Of a DNA stretch of 21,934 nucleotides, positions 1 through 7,611 are shown piece by piece (within the stretch, counting starts at the first letter, position 1; each line of letters opens with the position of its first letter). The stretch covers positions 1-21,934 of the forward strand of contig CAYXUW010000022.1 of NCBI GenBank assembly GCA_964468375.1, read 5' to 3'. The notes beneath the pieces are model-generated. The model did not search any database, was not told the origin of the DNA, and worked only from the letters and a program-made list of their open reading frames with translations. A program made the translations under genes and the position numbers. Source of the stretch: CAYXUW01 sp964468375 (lineage in GTDB: Bacteria > Planctomycetota > Phycisphaerae > Sedimentisphaerales > Anaerobacaceae).

Positions 1-99
1 CTCCTCAAGCGAGCGACGCAGCTCTGCATCGGTGCACAGACTCTGCTCCACTGCCATTTTTCCGAATACGGTATCGTAACTTGTTTCGTTTGTTGTCAT
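1..99 (-). CDS. N-terminal fragment of an unknown protein (runs off the left edge)
   Basis: Read on the minus strand, an ATG at 99-97 opens a frame of 33 codons that stays open to base 1. The start has a purine-rich ribosome site (AAAGGA) a few bases upstream and a good promoter further upstream. The peptide begins MTTNETSYDTVFGKMAVEQS and continues with an acidic, helix-prone stretch. The pattern FGKxAVEQxLCTxxEL resembles the short helical N-terminal modules found ahead of kinase, GspE/MshE-type or other regulatory domains, but this is a loose resemblance. Function unknown. It is transcribed divergently from the etf operon and shares its control region. Confidence 0.6.
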   Translation of the reverse strand, partial: MTTNETSYDTVFGKMAVEQSLCTDAELRRSLEE

Positions 100-163
100 C
101 AATCCTTTCGGTCAATCCGTGGATTTCTGCTAAACAACAATAATATATACTCAAAAACACCAG

Positions 164-191
164 ATTATGTTTTATATAGGACTATTGTCAA
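164..191 (-). promoter_or_regulatory. Sigma70-type promoter for the left-edge minus-strand gene
   Basis: On the minus strand TTGACA (191-186) is followed after 16 bases by CATAAT (169-164). This is a perfect -35 box and a 5/6 -10 box inside AT-rich DNA. The expected start of transcription is near 157, giving a leader of about 58 bases before the ATG at 99. Confidence 0.55.
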
Positions 192-197
192 AGAAAA

Positions 198-218
198 TTT
201 GTAATATTTGATTACAAA
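198..218. promoter_or_regulatory. 21-bp palindrome, likely operator
   Basis: TTTGTAAT-ATTTG-ATTACAAA is a perfect inverted repeat with 8-bp arms and a 5-bp spacer. It lies 6 bp upstream of the -35 box of the minus-strand promoter (centre near -51) and about 145 bp upstream of the presumed etf transcription start. The AT-rich arms and short spacer suit a dimeric regulator such as an FNR/CRP-like or Rex-like protein. Which family binds cannot be decided from the sequence. Confidence 0.45.
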
Positions 219-318
219 AATATAGACTTCTATGTTTAAAATCGACTTTTCTGGTTTCCGGGTTTAGCGGTTTTCTACGCCGGGCACACCGGAGCACCCC
301 TCCTAAGCCGATTTAGGG

Positions 319-346
319 TTGACTTGGCGTCAAATCCCGCTAAACT
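319..346 (+). promoter_or_regulatory. Candidate sigma70 promoter of the etf operon with overlapping operator
   Basis: TTGACT (319-324), a 16-base spacer, then TAAACT (341-346). The -35 box is one arm of the dyad TTGAC-TTGGC-GTCAA (319-333), and the -10 box overlaps the right arm (337-345) of a 9-bp inverted repeat whose left arm is 262-270. A repressor bound to either dyad would block the promoter. Transcription would begin near 353, about 50 bases before etfB. Confidence 0.4.
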
Positions 347-401
347 GTTGTCTCTCTAAAAGTCGGCGTTATCGAAATAGTAACCTTAAAGGAACCAATA
401 A

Positions 402-1316
402 GTGGCTTACAATTGTGTCGTTCTAATTAAACAAGTTCCTGATACCAAAAGGATTACAGGCCAGGCGATGAACGACGATGGTACCGTTAATCGTTCTGCA
501 TTACCGGCCATTTTCAATCCGGAAGACCTTAACGCACTCGAGTTAGCTCTGCAGATTAAGGATAAATTCGGCGGCGAAGTAACAGTTATCACTATGGGGC
601 TGCCGGCGGCAAGTGCGATTCTTCGCGATTCGCTTTTCCGCGGGGCAGATGATGCAATTCTCATCACCGACCAGCGATGTGCCGCAAGCGATACATTAGC
701 AACAAGCTATATCCTAAGCTGTGCTGTCAAAAAAGTGGGTGATTATGACATCGTTCTTTGCGGCAGGCAGGCAATCGACGGCGATACCGCACAGGTCGGC
801 CCACAGTTGGCGGAAAAATTGGGCATCCCTCAGATTACCTATGTTGAAGAGCTTATCGAACTCAACGGCAAATCTATAACGGCTCGTCGCAACATCGGCG
901 CCGGCTTCCAGCAAGTCAGGACCAAATTGCCCGCTCTTTTGACGGTTACCAGTGATGCAAACGAGCCGAGGGTTGCCGCTGCGAAAAAAACGATGAAATA
1001 TAAAAATGCACGAACGCCTATTGAGGTCGAACAGAAAGTCAGGGATGAAAACGCAAATGCAGATGAAGCAGATATCAAAAAACTGGTTAAACATAAATGC
1101 GGTGAGTTAGAGGCAAAAGGCCTGTTGATTAAGCAATGGGATTTGGATTTTCTGGAAGCCGATTTGAATCGGTGTGGCCGAAGCGGCTCACCAACAAAAG
1201 TGCATCGAATTCAAAGCGTGGTTTTAGCAGCGAAAGAAAGTAAAAACGTCGAGCCCGACGACCGAGGCATTTCAGATATGGTGCACGAACTGATTAAGGA
1301 CAAAATCATCGCATAA
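402..1316 (+). CDS. etfB: Electron transfer flavoprotein, beta subunit
   Basis: EtfB pairs with EtfA to take electrons from acyl-CoA dehydrogenases in the cytoplasm. Recognisable family elements are VLIKQVPDT near the start, NPEDLNALELAL (residues 39-50), the nucleotide-binding segment CGRQAIDGDTAQVGP (120-134) and CGRSGSPTKV (258-267) in the C-terminal arm that wraps around EtfA. At 304 residues it is longer than the usual 250-260; the extra length lies after about residue 205. The DGDTAQVGP form, rather than the D-D-x-NQTG form of mitochondrial EtfB, is what I associate with NAD-linked electron-bifurcating ETFs. The start is GTG with an AAAGGA ribosome site 8 bases upstream. etfA follows after 14 bp. 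Confidence 0.95.
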   Translation: MAYNCVVLIKQVPDTKRITGQAMNDDGTVNRSALPAIFNPEDLNALELALQIKDKFGGEVTVITMGLPAASAILRDSLFRGADDAILITDQRCAASDTLATSYILSCAVKKVGDYDIVLCGRQAIDGDTAQVGPQLAEKLGIPQITYVEELIELNGKSITARRNIGAGFQQVRTKLPALLTVTSDANEPRVAAAKKTMKYKNARTPIEVEQKVRDENANADEADIKKLVKHKCGELEAKGLLIKQWDLDFLEADLNRCGRSGSPTKVHRIQSVVLAAKESKNVEPDDRGISDMVHELIKDKIIA

Positions 1317-1330
1317 AGTGTGTGTAAATT

Positions 1331-2386
1331 ATGATAGATGTGAATAAACAAGGCGAAGTTTGGGTTTTTGCAGAACAGCATAATGGGCATCTGGAAGATA
1401 CACCGATTGAATTGATGAGTAAGGCCCGCCATCTGGCTGATATACTGGAGGTTAAACTCTCTGCTGTTGTTTTGGGTGACGGCATCAAAGACCTCGCAGC
1501 GAAATTGATACATTACGGCGCCGACAAGGCTTACCTTGCTGAGAACCCGCTGCTCAGTGCTTACCAAACGAATAGCTATGCAAAAGTAATTTACGATTTA
1601 ATACACAAATATAAGCCGCAGATCGTGCTTTACGGCGCTACCGCCACCGGCCGGGATTTGGCGCCGAGGGTCGCAAGCGCCGCCAAAGCCGGGCTTACCG
1701 CCGACTGCACGGACCTGCAAATAGGCGACCACGAGACACCGAAGGATAAAAAACTTCACAAAAACTTATTGTTTCAGGTAAGACCCGCCTTCGGCGGCAA
1801 TATAATCGCCACCATCATAAATTACGACCGCTGGCCGCAAATGGCAACCGTCCGCGAAGGTGTAATGCGAATGCCGGAACCGGATGTCAGCCGAAGCGGC
1901 GAAATCATTGAAGAAAAGGTGCAGATTGCCAAGCAGGATTTACCGCTCGAAATCCTCGAGGAGCACAAACGCCAGAAAAAGGTTGACCTTAAAGCGTCGA
2001 GAATAATTGTTGCGGGCGGGGCGGGTGTCGGCAGCAAGGATAATTTCAAGCTCATCTGGGATCTGGCGAATTCTCTCGGCGCAGCGCCAGCGGCTACCAG
2101 AGCGGCGGTTGATTTGGGCTTTATAGACCACGACCATCAGGTCGGCCAAACAGGCACAACCGTCAGGCCCAGCTTATATGTAGCTGTAGGAATCAGCGGG
2201 GCGATTCAGCATCAGGCCGGAATGTCCGGCAGCCAAAAGATTATCGCCATAAACAACGACCCAGACGCTCCGATTTTCCAGATTGCACATTATAAAATAA
2301 TCGGCGACCTTAATGTTGCCGTGCCGAAAATGATAAAGGCGCTTAGAGAAAAAAGTATTAAAGAGGAACAAACAGTAGAGGTTTAA
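1331..2386 (+). CDS. etfA: Electron transfer flavoprotein, alpha subunit
   Basis: EtfA carries the FAD that shuttles electrons for the EtfAB heterodimer. The N-terminal half (about 8-190) is the adenine-nucleotide alpha-hydrolase-like fold shared with EtfB. The C-terminal FAD domain (about 220-340) is clear: GGAGVGSKDNF (229-239), AAPAATRAAVD (251-261), VGQTGTTVRP (271-280), GISGAIQHQAGM (287-298) and NNDPDAPIF (308-316). The 351-residue length suggests no ferredoxin insertion, and none is visible. The ATG follows etfB by 14 bp with only a weak ribosome site, so translation may depend on upstream ribosomes. The acyl-CoA dehydrogenase gene follows 13 bp later. Confidence 0.96.
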   Translation: MIDVNKQGEVWVFAEQHNGHLEDTPIELMSKARHLADILEVKLSAVVLGDGIKDLAAKLIHYGADKAYLAENPLLSAYQTNSYAKVIYDLIHKYKPQIVLYGATATGRDLAPRVASAAKAGLTADCTDLQIGDHETPKDKKLHKNLLFQVRPAFGGNIIATIINYDRWPQMATVREGVMRMPEPDVSRSGEIIEEKVQIAKQDLPLEILEEHKRQKKVDLKASRIIVAGGAGVGSKDNFKLIWDLANSLGAAPAATRAAVDLGFIDHDHQVGQTGTTVRPSLYVAVGISGAIQHQAGMSGSQKIIAINNDPDAPIFQIAHYKIIGDLNVAVPKMIKALREKSIKEEQTVEV

Positions 2387-2399
2387 AGCCGAATATATT

Positions 2400-4208
2400 A
2401 TGGCCAATTTTTACAGAGACAACAACGACATACAATTTTTGTTTAAGCATATTGACCTGGGCACCTTGGCTGCAGTTTGCGAAAATAGCTTTATGTTCGC
2501 GGATAAGTTCGACTACGCCCCCGCCGACGCCGAGGAGGCGGTACAGAATTATAACCTGGTTCTCGACTCACTCGGGCAATTGAGCGGTGATTTTATTGCT
2601 CCGCGTGCCGAAGATGTCGACCGAGAAGGCAATACCCTTAACGAAGACGGAACGGTTACCTACGCAAAGGGGATACAGGAAGCTCTTGATAAACTTGCCA
2701 AAGCCGACGTGATGGGCTTTACTCTGCCGCACAGGTTCGGCGGCCTGAATTTCCCGAATCTTGTTTATTCTATGGCTATCGAGATTGTCTCCCGTGCCGA
2801 CGCGGCGCTAATGAATATCTTCGGCCTGCAGGGAATAGCCGAGACGATTAACGCCTTTGCTTCGGAAGAAATTAAACAGCAGTATCTGCCCGATTTTGCC
2901 GCAGGCAAAGTTACGGGCGCCATGGTATTGACCGAGCCGGACGCCGGTTCGGATTTGCAGTCCGTTAAAGTTTCGGGCCACGATATGGAGGCAGAGCAGC
3001 CGGCAACAGTATATCAGGATGCAGAGGGCAATTGGTTTATCCGCGGGGTAAAGAGGTTCATTACAAACGGCTGTGGTGAGATTTTGCTTGTTCTCGCCCG
3101 CAGCGAACCGGAAATCTCCGATGGCAGGGGTCTCAGTTTGTTTCTCGTCGAGCGAGGTCCCTGGGTCAAGGTGCGGCGTCTGGAGGAAAAGCTTGGCATC
3201 CACGGCAGCCCGACCTGTGAACTGTTTTTCAACGATGCCCCGGCTAAACTGATCGGCGAGCGTCAGCGCGGCCTTATCACTTATGTCATGAGCTTGATGA
3301 ACGGCGCTCGCATCGGTATCGCCGGTCAATCGCTCGGCATTGCCGAAGCCGCTTACCGAGTCGCCCGTGATTATGCCGCTACGAGAAAGCAGTTCGGCGT
3401 AGTTATCGAAAAGCTGCCCGCCGTCCGTGATATGCTAATCGATATGAAGATTTCTATCGAAGCCGGCCGTGCACTACTATATGAGACATCTCGAGTGGTG
3501 GATATGGAGATTGGCTATGCTAAACGCCTTGAGCAAAATCCGCCGGAGGATAAAACTGAAGCTAAACAGCTCAAAAATGATTCTCGAAAGTATAAACGGC
3601 TCGCAGCGATGCTAACGCCGATGAGTAAATATTACTGCTCCGAAATGTGCAACAAAGTCGCTTACGATTCGATTCAAGTCCTCGGCGGTAGCGGATATAT
3701 GCAGGACTATGCCTGCGAACGGCATGCCCGTGATGCCAGAATCACAACCATCTACGAGGGAACAAGCCAGTTGCAGATAGTAGCCGCCGTCCGCGGTGTT
3801 TGCAGCGGAACAGCTGAAAAGTTTATCACTGAACTGACTGAGAAGGATTATGACCCGCAGTTAAAAAACCTGCTTGAAAAGCTCTCTCAGGGAACGGAAC
3901 AGCTGAGAAACGCCGTAGCTTTTGTTAAGGAAAATGGTAGCGAGTATATGGATCTCTACGGCAGAGCTTTAGTTGATATCGCGATAGATTTGATTAACGG
4001 CTATTTGTTCTGCGACCAAGCAAGCACTAACGTTGAGATGAAGACCGCAGATGAATCTTCTATGAAACAGCGCAAGGCGATGGTTGCAAAAAGATATATC
4101 ACGAAAAATGCGCCCAAGATTGCGGCTTTAGTGGAGCTAATCAAAACGGGGGACAAATCCACATTTATGGAATACGAAGCAATCGCGGCACCGCTGCCGG
4201 TGGAATAA
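2400..4208 (+). CDS. Acyl-CoA dehydrogenase, long (about 600 aa) type
   Basis: A flavoprotein that introduces the alpha-beta double bond in an acyl-CoA thioester and passes electrons to ETF, encoded directly upstream. Visible motifs are MVLTEPDAGSDL (175-186, flavin and substrate contact), TRKQFG (328-333), QVLGGSGYMQDY (426-437) and IYEGTSQLQ (451-459), in which Glu453 is the likely catalytic base. The protein has 602 residues against about 380-400 for classic members. Extra material is an N-terminal arm of about 45 residues, a charged insertion at about 368-405 and a helical C-terminal domain after about 470. This layout is shared with the DmdC/FadE-like long dehydrogenases. Chain-length specificity cannot be read from the sequence. 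Confidence 0.93.
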   Translation: MANFYRDNNDIQFLFKHIDLGTLAAVCENSFMFADKFDYAPADAEEAVQNYNLVLDSLGQLSGDFIAPRAEDVDREGNTLNEDGTVTYAKGIQEALDKLAKADVMGFTLPHRFGGLNFPNLVYSMAIEIVSRADAALMNIFGLQGIAETINAFASEEIKQQYLPDFAAGKVTGAMVLTEPDAGSDLQSVKVSGHDMEAEQPATVYQDAEGNWFIRGVKRFITNGCGEILLVLARSEPEISDGRGLSLFLVERGPWVKVRRLEEKLGIHGSPTCELFFNDAPAKLIGERQRGLITYVMSLMNGARIGIAGQSLGIAEAAYRVARDYAATRKQFGVVIEKLPAVRDMLIDMKISIEAGRALLYETSRVVDMEIGYAKRLEQNPPEDKTEAKQLKNDSRKYKRLAAMLTPMSKYYCSEMCNKVAYDSIQVLGGSGYMQDYACERHARDARITTIYEGTSQLQIVAAVRGVCSGTAEKFITELTEKDYDPQLKNLLEKLSQGTEQLRNAVAFVKENGSEYMDLYGRALVDIAIDLINGYLFCDQASTNVEMKTADESSMKQRKAMVAKRYITKNAPKIAALVELIKTGDKSTFMEYEAIAAPLPVE

Positions 4209-4218
4209 GGAGGACATA

Positions 4219-4899
4219 ATGCTTCGAGCCGTTATATTCGACTTCGACGGCGTAATAACCGATTCTGAAATACTGCATCTGCGCGCCTTTAATCGGGTTT
4301 TGGCCCGATACGATATAGAAATTTCGATAAAGGATTACTACAAGAAATATCTCGGCCTGAGCGACCTCGACTTCTTCAATGCCCTGATTGATAAAAAGGT
4401 ATTACAAAAACCGACACAGGGTATCGAATATCTTGAAAAAGAAAAAACAACGATATTCGAACAACTGGCCAAAACCGACGGCAGGATAATAGAAGGCGTG
4501 CTGGATTTTCTGCAAATGCTCAATCAGGAAAACATACCAATGGCTATATGTTCCGGGGCCCTGCTGTCAGAAATTGAACTCGTATTGGAGCAGGCCCGGC
4601 TGCGCTCTTTTTTTGAGGTTATAGTGTCTGCAGAATCTGTAAAAAAGGGAAAGCCGCATCCGGAGGGTTTTCTGCTGACTCTGCAAAAACTCAACCAAAA
4701 CCAGCAAAACCCTGTTCTGCCGGACCAGTGCATTGTAATAGAAGATTCGCATTGGGGACTCGAGGCCGCCAAAGCGGCGGGTATGCACTCCATCGCGGTA
4801 ACAAATTCCTACGACGCCGAACAGCTGGCGATGGCCGAAAAGGTTGTCACCAAACTGTGTGATTTGAACATAGGCGACCTGCAAGAACTTTGCAATTGA
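4219..4899 (+). CDS. HAD-family hydrolase (beta-phosphoglucomutase-like, subfamily IA)
   Basis: A cytoplasmic phosphatase or phosphomutase of the haloacid dehalogenase superfamily, 226 residues. Motif I is FDFDGV (Asp8 nucleophile, Asp10 acid/base), motif II is CSGA (Ser112), the motif III lysine is in KKGKPHPEG (142-150) and motif IV is IEDSHWGLEAA (174-184). A helical cap sits between motifs I and II, as in sugar-phosphate enzymes. The start is fixed by TAAGGAGG, which also contains the stop codon of the preceding gene, so it is translationally coupled to the acyl-CoA dehydrogenase. No substrate can be assigned. Its place at the end of an oxidation operon is not explained by the family. It converges on the next gene with only 10 bp between the stop codons. 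Confidence 0.88.
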   Translation: MLRAVIFDFDGVITDSEILHLRAFNRVLARYDIEISIKDYYKKYLGLSDLDFFNALIDKKVLQKPTQGIEYLEKEKTTIFEQLAKTDGRIIEGVLDFLQMLNQENIPMAICSGALLSEIELVLEQARLRSFFEVIVSAESVKKGKPHPEGFLLTLQKLNQNQQNPVLPDQCIVIEDSHWGLEAAKAAGMHSIAVTNSYDAEQLAMAEKVVTKLCDLNIGDLQELCN

Positions 4900-4909
4900 A
4901 AAGTTATCC

Positions 4910-7045
4910 TTACAATCCCAACATACCTGGGGCGGTAATCCTGGTTTCGACTTTGCCGTTTTTTAAGTCATATTGAATTCCATCGACAAGTGCACCGTTA
5001 AAAAGACAGGGCTGAGACTCATCGCCCCGTGCAGTAATCACAGATTCATCAGCATCATAAAACATTTCACTGCCCGCGAACTGAATATCTTTCCTTTGAC
5101 CCCATATATTCTTCTTGCCTTCCTCTTCGTAGGTAATGCCGTCTGTGGCGCTAAGCGTCGAAAGCTCGGTTCGACCGTCGGCGGTTTCGTAGAGCAAAGC
5201 TTCTATATGACTGGCTGTTACTGCGACCTGGCGTCCATATTTTTCTTTAATAATCGGGAAATAATCGATAAAAATGCCCTCCCCGCCGGCATCAGCGATA
5301 ATCTGGTTCATCCCTAAGTAATATTTCAAAGTGTCGAAGTTTCGCACAACGGCATAGCATCGCTTCTGCAAACTGAATTTTTTATCCGGCTTTTTTTTGG
5401 GTTCGGCAATATTCGAATTGTCGACTTTTATTACACCTCCCGGGCCGGTGGCAAGAAACAACTGCTCGCCGGTATCATAATCGAACCTGACACATTTTAA
5501 TTCGACGCCGCCGATTAGCTCGGACTCTGCGGTCTTTACTGTTGCGAGTCTGACTCCCCCGCCGCTGACGGTTAAATGCTCTATGTTGGCGGACGAAGCG
5601 GCGGACTGCGCATCTTTAGTTAAATCTACCGTAAGCTTCGGCCCGGACATCATATATTTCTTCTGTATGCCGGAATCGTTACGCTGCAATTTGCATAAAG
5701 CGTCGCCCTCGAAAACAATCTGATTCAGCGCCGGCAGAAATCTGGCCTTCTCCCGGGATGTTACTTCCACCGGAACGGCATCCTGCCTGCCTTCGGCATC
5801 TACCACATCGTTTACATAAAACGTAAGTTTCGACAAGCCGCTGGCAACAGTATCTTCAGTAACAACGCAATAGTCGATTTTCTGTGTAACAAATGTGGGC
5901 CGTTTGTCTTCGTTGTCGAAACTTCTGGGATTTTTGCTTTCGGCGGCAACGATATTTTGGGCTGTTCCGGCCGAATCCATCGGCTCGATTAAAATACCGT
6001 TGTCGCAGGTTACGACGATATCTACAAATTGTCCGGGCAGCTCATTTGGCTCACCCTGCGGCTGAATGTCGCTTTCTTCGGTAATACCCGCATCCGTCTT
6101 CATCTTGTCCGGGCCGTCGCCGCTTTCCCCTCTGTCTTCGGTTCTCCTATCCGGCCCCTTAGACCATAAGATATTGTTAATTGAAACCTCATCAGCAAAA
6201 ACTAATTGCTCTGTTGAATCTATGACAACATTTCCTCTGAATGCACATCTGTAGTAGTCACCCTTTTTGTTATCTATTGTTTTTTTCTCAATTGTTTGTC
6301 CTCCATCGGCTGACAACCCTGTTTGCCCCCGGTTGCTGGAATTGTCGGCGTCTTTTACTTCAGATGAAAATAAAGATGCCCCTCGCGATTGTCTGATATG
6401 CATACTTTCCAATTCAATTATTTTAAGGAACTCAAGATGGCCCAGCTCATCGTTATAAACAATCTCCAGACCCTTTCCGAGCATTTGGGCGCTTTGGGAG
6501 GTGAACTTAACCGGCCCGTCACTCGAGAACTGCGATCTTTCGCTGATAAAAATAATATCATCGAGATAAATAAATCCCTCTTCCACATTGCTGTTTTCTT
6601 CGGGCAAAATATGAACAACTACATTTCCGCTTAGTGTAGCATCCCTGGGAGTAGCTCTGCCTACGGCATCTTCGACCCTGACCTTGCCTTTATCAGCAGT
6701 CATATAGCATCTGAAATTGTGTCGGTAAATGTTCATATACGGATCCTCTATCTCCCATTCGTCCCCTTCGACATGCAGGAGTTTTTCGAACCCGAATTCC
6801 CGGTCGATTTGCTTATTTTCGTTTAAGTGTGCGTATTTGGCCTTCCGAACGGTGCCGACACCAACATCACCGACTAAGCCGATTTCACTGTCGAACTCAA
6901 CATTATCGGCAATATCAGCGGATTCTGTCGCTTTATCAATTTCTATTGGCGGAGTTTTACTTATCAGATTGTAGAACAGATATATTACAAGTACAGCCCC
7001 AACAGAGATGAGCCATATGCGGAGTTTTTGCGACTTAATCCTCAT
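4910..7045 (-). CDS. Large LptC/OstA-like LPS export protein (711 aa), membrane-anchored
   Basis: An N-terminal membrane anchor (about residues 9-27, after KSQKLR) precedes a long periplasmic region with repeated short beta-strand patterns. OstA/LptC-like cores include ATLSGNVVVHI (136-146), CAFRGNVVIDS (267-277), a segment near 427-455 ending in FEGDALCKLQR, and a last one at about 631-701. Acidic, low-complexity linkers lie at about 230-262 and 297-338. LptC proper is near 190 residues, so this is three to four times longer and could contain several LptC/LptA-type units in one chain. The gene starts 11 bp after kdsC, the same order as kdsC-lptC in proteobacteria, which strongly supports a role in LPS transport. 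Domain boundaries are my estimates. Confidence 0.75.
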   Translation of the reverse strand: MRIKSQKLRIWLISVGAVLVIYLFYNLISKTPPIEIDKATESADIADNVEFDSEIGLVGDVGVGTVRKAKYAHLNENKQIDREFGFEKLLHVEGDEWEIEDPYMNIYRHNFRCYMTADKGKVRVEDAVGRATPRDATLSGNVVVHILPEENSNVEEGFIYLDDIIFISERSQFSSDGPVKFTSQSAQMLGKGLEIVYNDELGHLEFLKIIELESMHIRQSRGASLFSSEVKDADNSSNRGQTGLSADGGQTIEKKTIDNKKGDYYRCAFRGNVVIDSTEQLVFADEVSINNILWSKGPDRRTEDRGESGDGPDKMKTDAGITEESDIQPQGEPNELPGQFVDIVVTCDNGILIEPMDSAGTAQNIVAAESKNPRSFDNEDKRPTFVTQKIDYCVVTEDTVASGLSKLTFYVNDVVDAEGRQDAVPVEVTSREKARFLPALNQIVFEGDALCKLQRNDSGIQKKYMMSGPKLTVDLTKDAQSAASSANIEHLTVSGGGVRLATVKTAESELIGGVELKCVRFDYDTGEQLFLATGPGGVIKVDNSNIAEPKKKPDKKFSLQKRCYAVVRNFDTLKYYLGMNQIIADAGGEGIFIDYFPIIKEKYGRQVAVTASHIEALLYETADGRTELSTLSATDGITYEEEGKKNIWGQRKDIQFAGSEMFYDADESVITARGDESQPCLFNGALVDGIQYDLKNGKVETRITAPGMLGL

Positions 7046-7056
7046 AACAAATCCAT

Positions 7057-7599
7057 TTATGGCGTTTCAGAATCCGGCAGATACCTTTCCATAAGCTCCT
7101 GCCATCTGCCGCTCTTTTTAAGAATGTATTCTATTACTTCACGCACGGCCCCTGTGCCCCCGCTGTGTGTCGTTACATAGTCGGCTGTCTGCTTAACCTC
7201 ATCAACCGCATTGATAACAGCCGCTCCAAAACCCGCGCAGCTTATTACCGGCAAATCCAGCAAATCGTCGCCGATGTAAGCTGTCTCCTCGGCCGAGAAA
7301 CCTGTCTTCTCAAGCAACTTCTTAAATTCAGGCAGTTTCTCAAAGCAATTCTGGACGCAGTAATCTATCTCGAGCTGCTTGGCCCGGAGTTCCGTTGCCT
7401 GTGAAAATCTGCCGCTCAAAAAAGCAACTTTCAGCCCGGCTCTCTGCCACATCCGAATTCCGTGACCGTCCTGCAGGTTAAACAATTTACCTTCATTGCC
7501 GTCACTGTTAATCATTACAGTCCCATCGGTTAGAACCCCGTCAACATCCATAACCAGCAATCTTATGCCCGCAAAATTTGCCTTTGATTTTTTTCTCAT
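7057..7599 (-). CDS. kdsC: 3-deoxy-D-manno-octulosonate-8-phosphate phosphatase
   Basis: KdsC removes phosphate from KDO-8-P to give KDO for the LPS inner core. The protein is a capless HAD subfamily III enzyme of 180 residues, the normal size. It shows MDVDGVLTDG (17-26, Asp18 nucleophile and Asp20), the family stretch FNLQDGHGIRM (40-50), LSGR (61-64), a KLPEF segment and GDDLLDLP (motif IV). It sits between the RNase G gene (12 bp upstream) and the LptC-like gene (11 bp downstream), which separates it from other small HAD phosphatases and favours the KDO role. The ribosome site is weak. Confidence 0.9.
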   Translation of the reverse strand: MRKKSKANFAGIRLLVMDVDGVLTDGTVMINSDGNEGKLFNLQDGHGIRMWQRAGLKVAFLSGRFSQATELRAKQLEIDYCVQNCFEKLPEFKKLLEKTGFSAEETAYIGDDLLDLPVISCAGFGAAVINAVDEVKQTADYVTTHSGGTGAVREVIEYILKKSGRWQELMERYLPDSETP

Positions 7600-7611
7600 T
7601 TGACTCTTTTC

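Larger units (their letters stand above)
100..401. promoter_or_regulatory. Divergent intergenic control region (302 bp, no gene)
   Basis: This stretch separates the left-edge gene from etfB. The left half (about 130-240) is AT-rich and carries the minus-strand promoter and the 198-218 palindrome. The right half (about 241-345) is more GC-rich and packed with inverted repeats: GTTTAGCGG (262-270) with CCGCTAAAC (337-345), CCTAA-N6-TTAGG (302-317) and TTGAC-N5-GTCAA (319-333). It ends in a plausible plus-strand promoter. I see no open frame or known riboswitch. Confidence 0.6.

Noticed and set aside
714..1094. 126-residue minus-strand open frame inside etfB
   Set aside because: A shadow of the certain etfB gene; its composition is that of an antisense frame (Cys- and Phe-rich, no motif).
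2808..3329. 173-residue minus-strand open frame inside the acyl-CoA dehydrogenase gene
   Set aside because: Fully covered by a well-supported gene on the other strand, with no ribosome site or domain.
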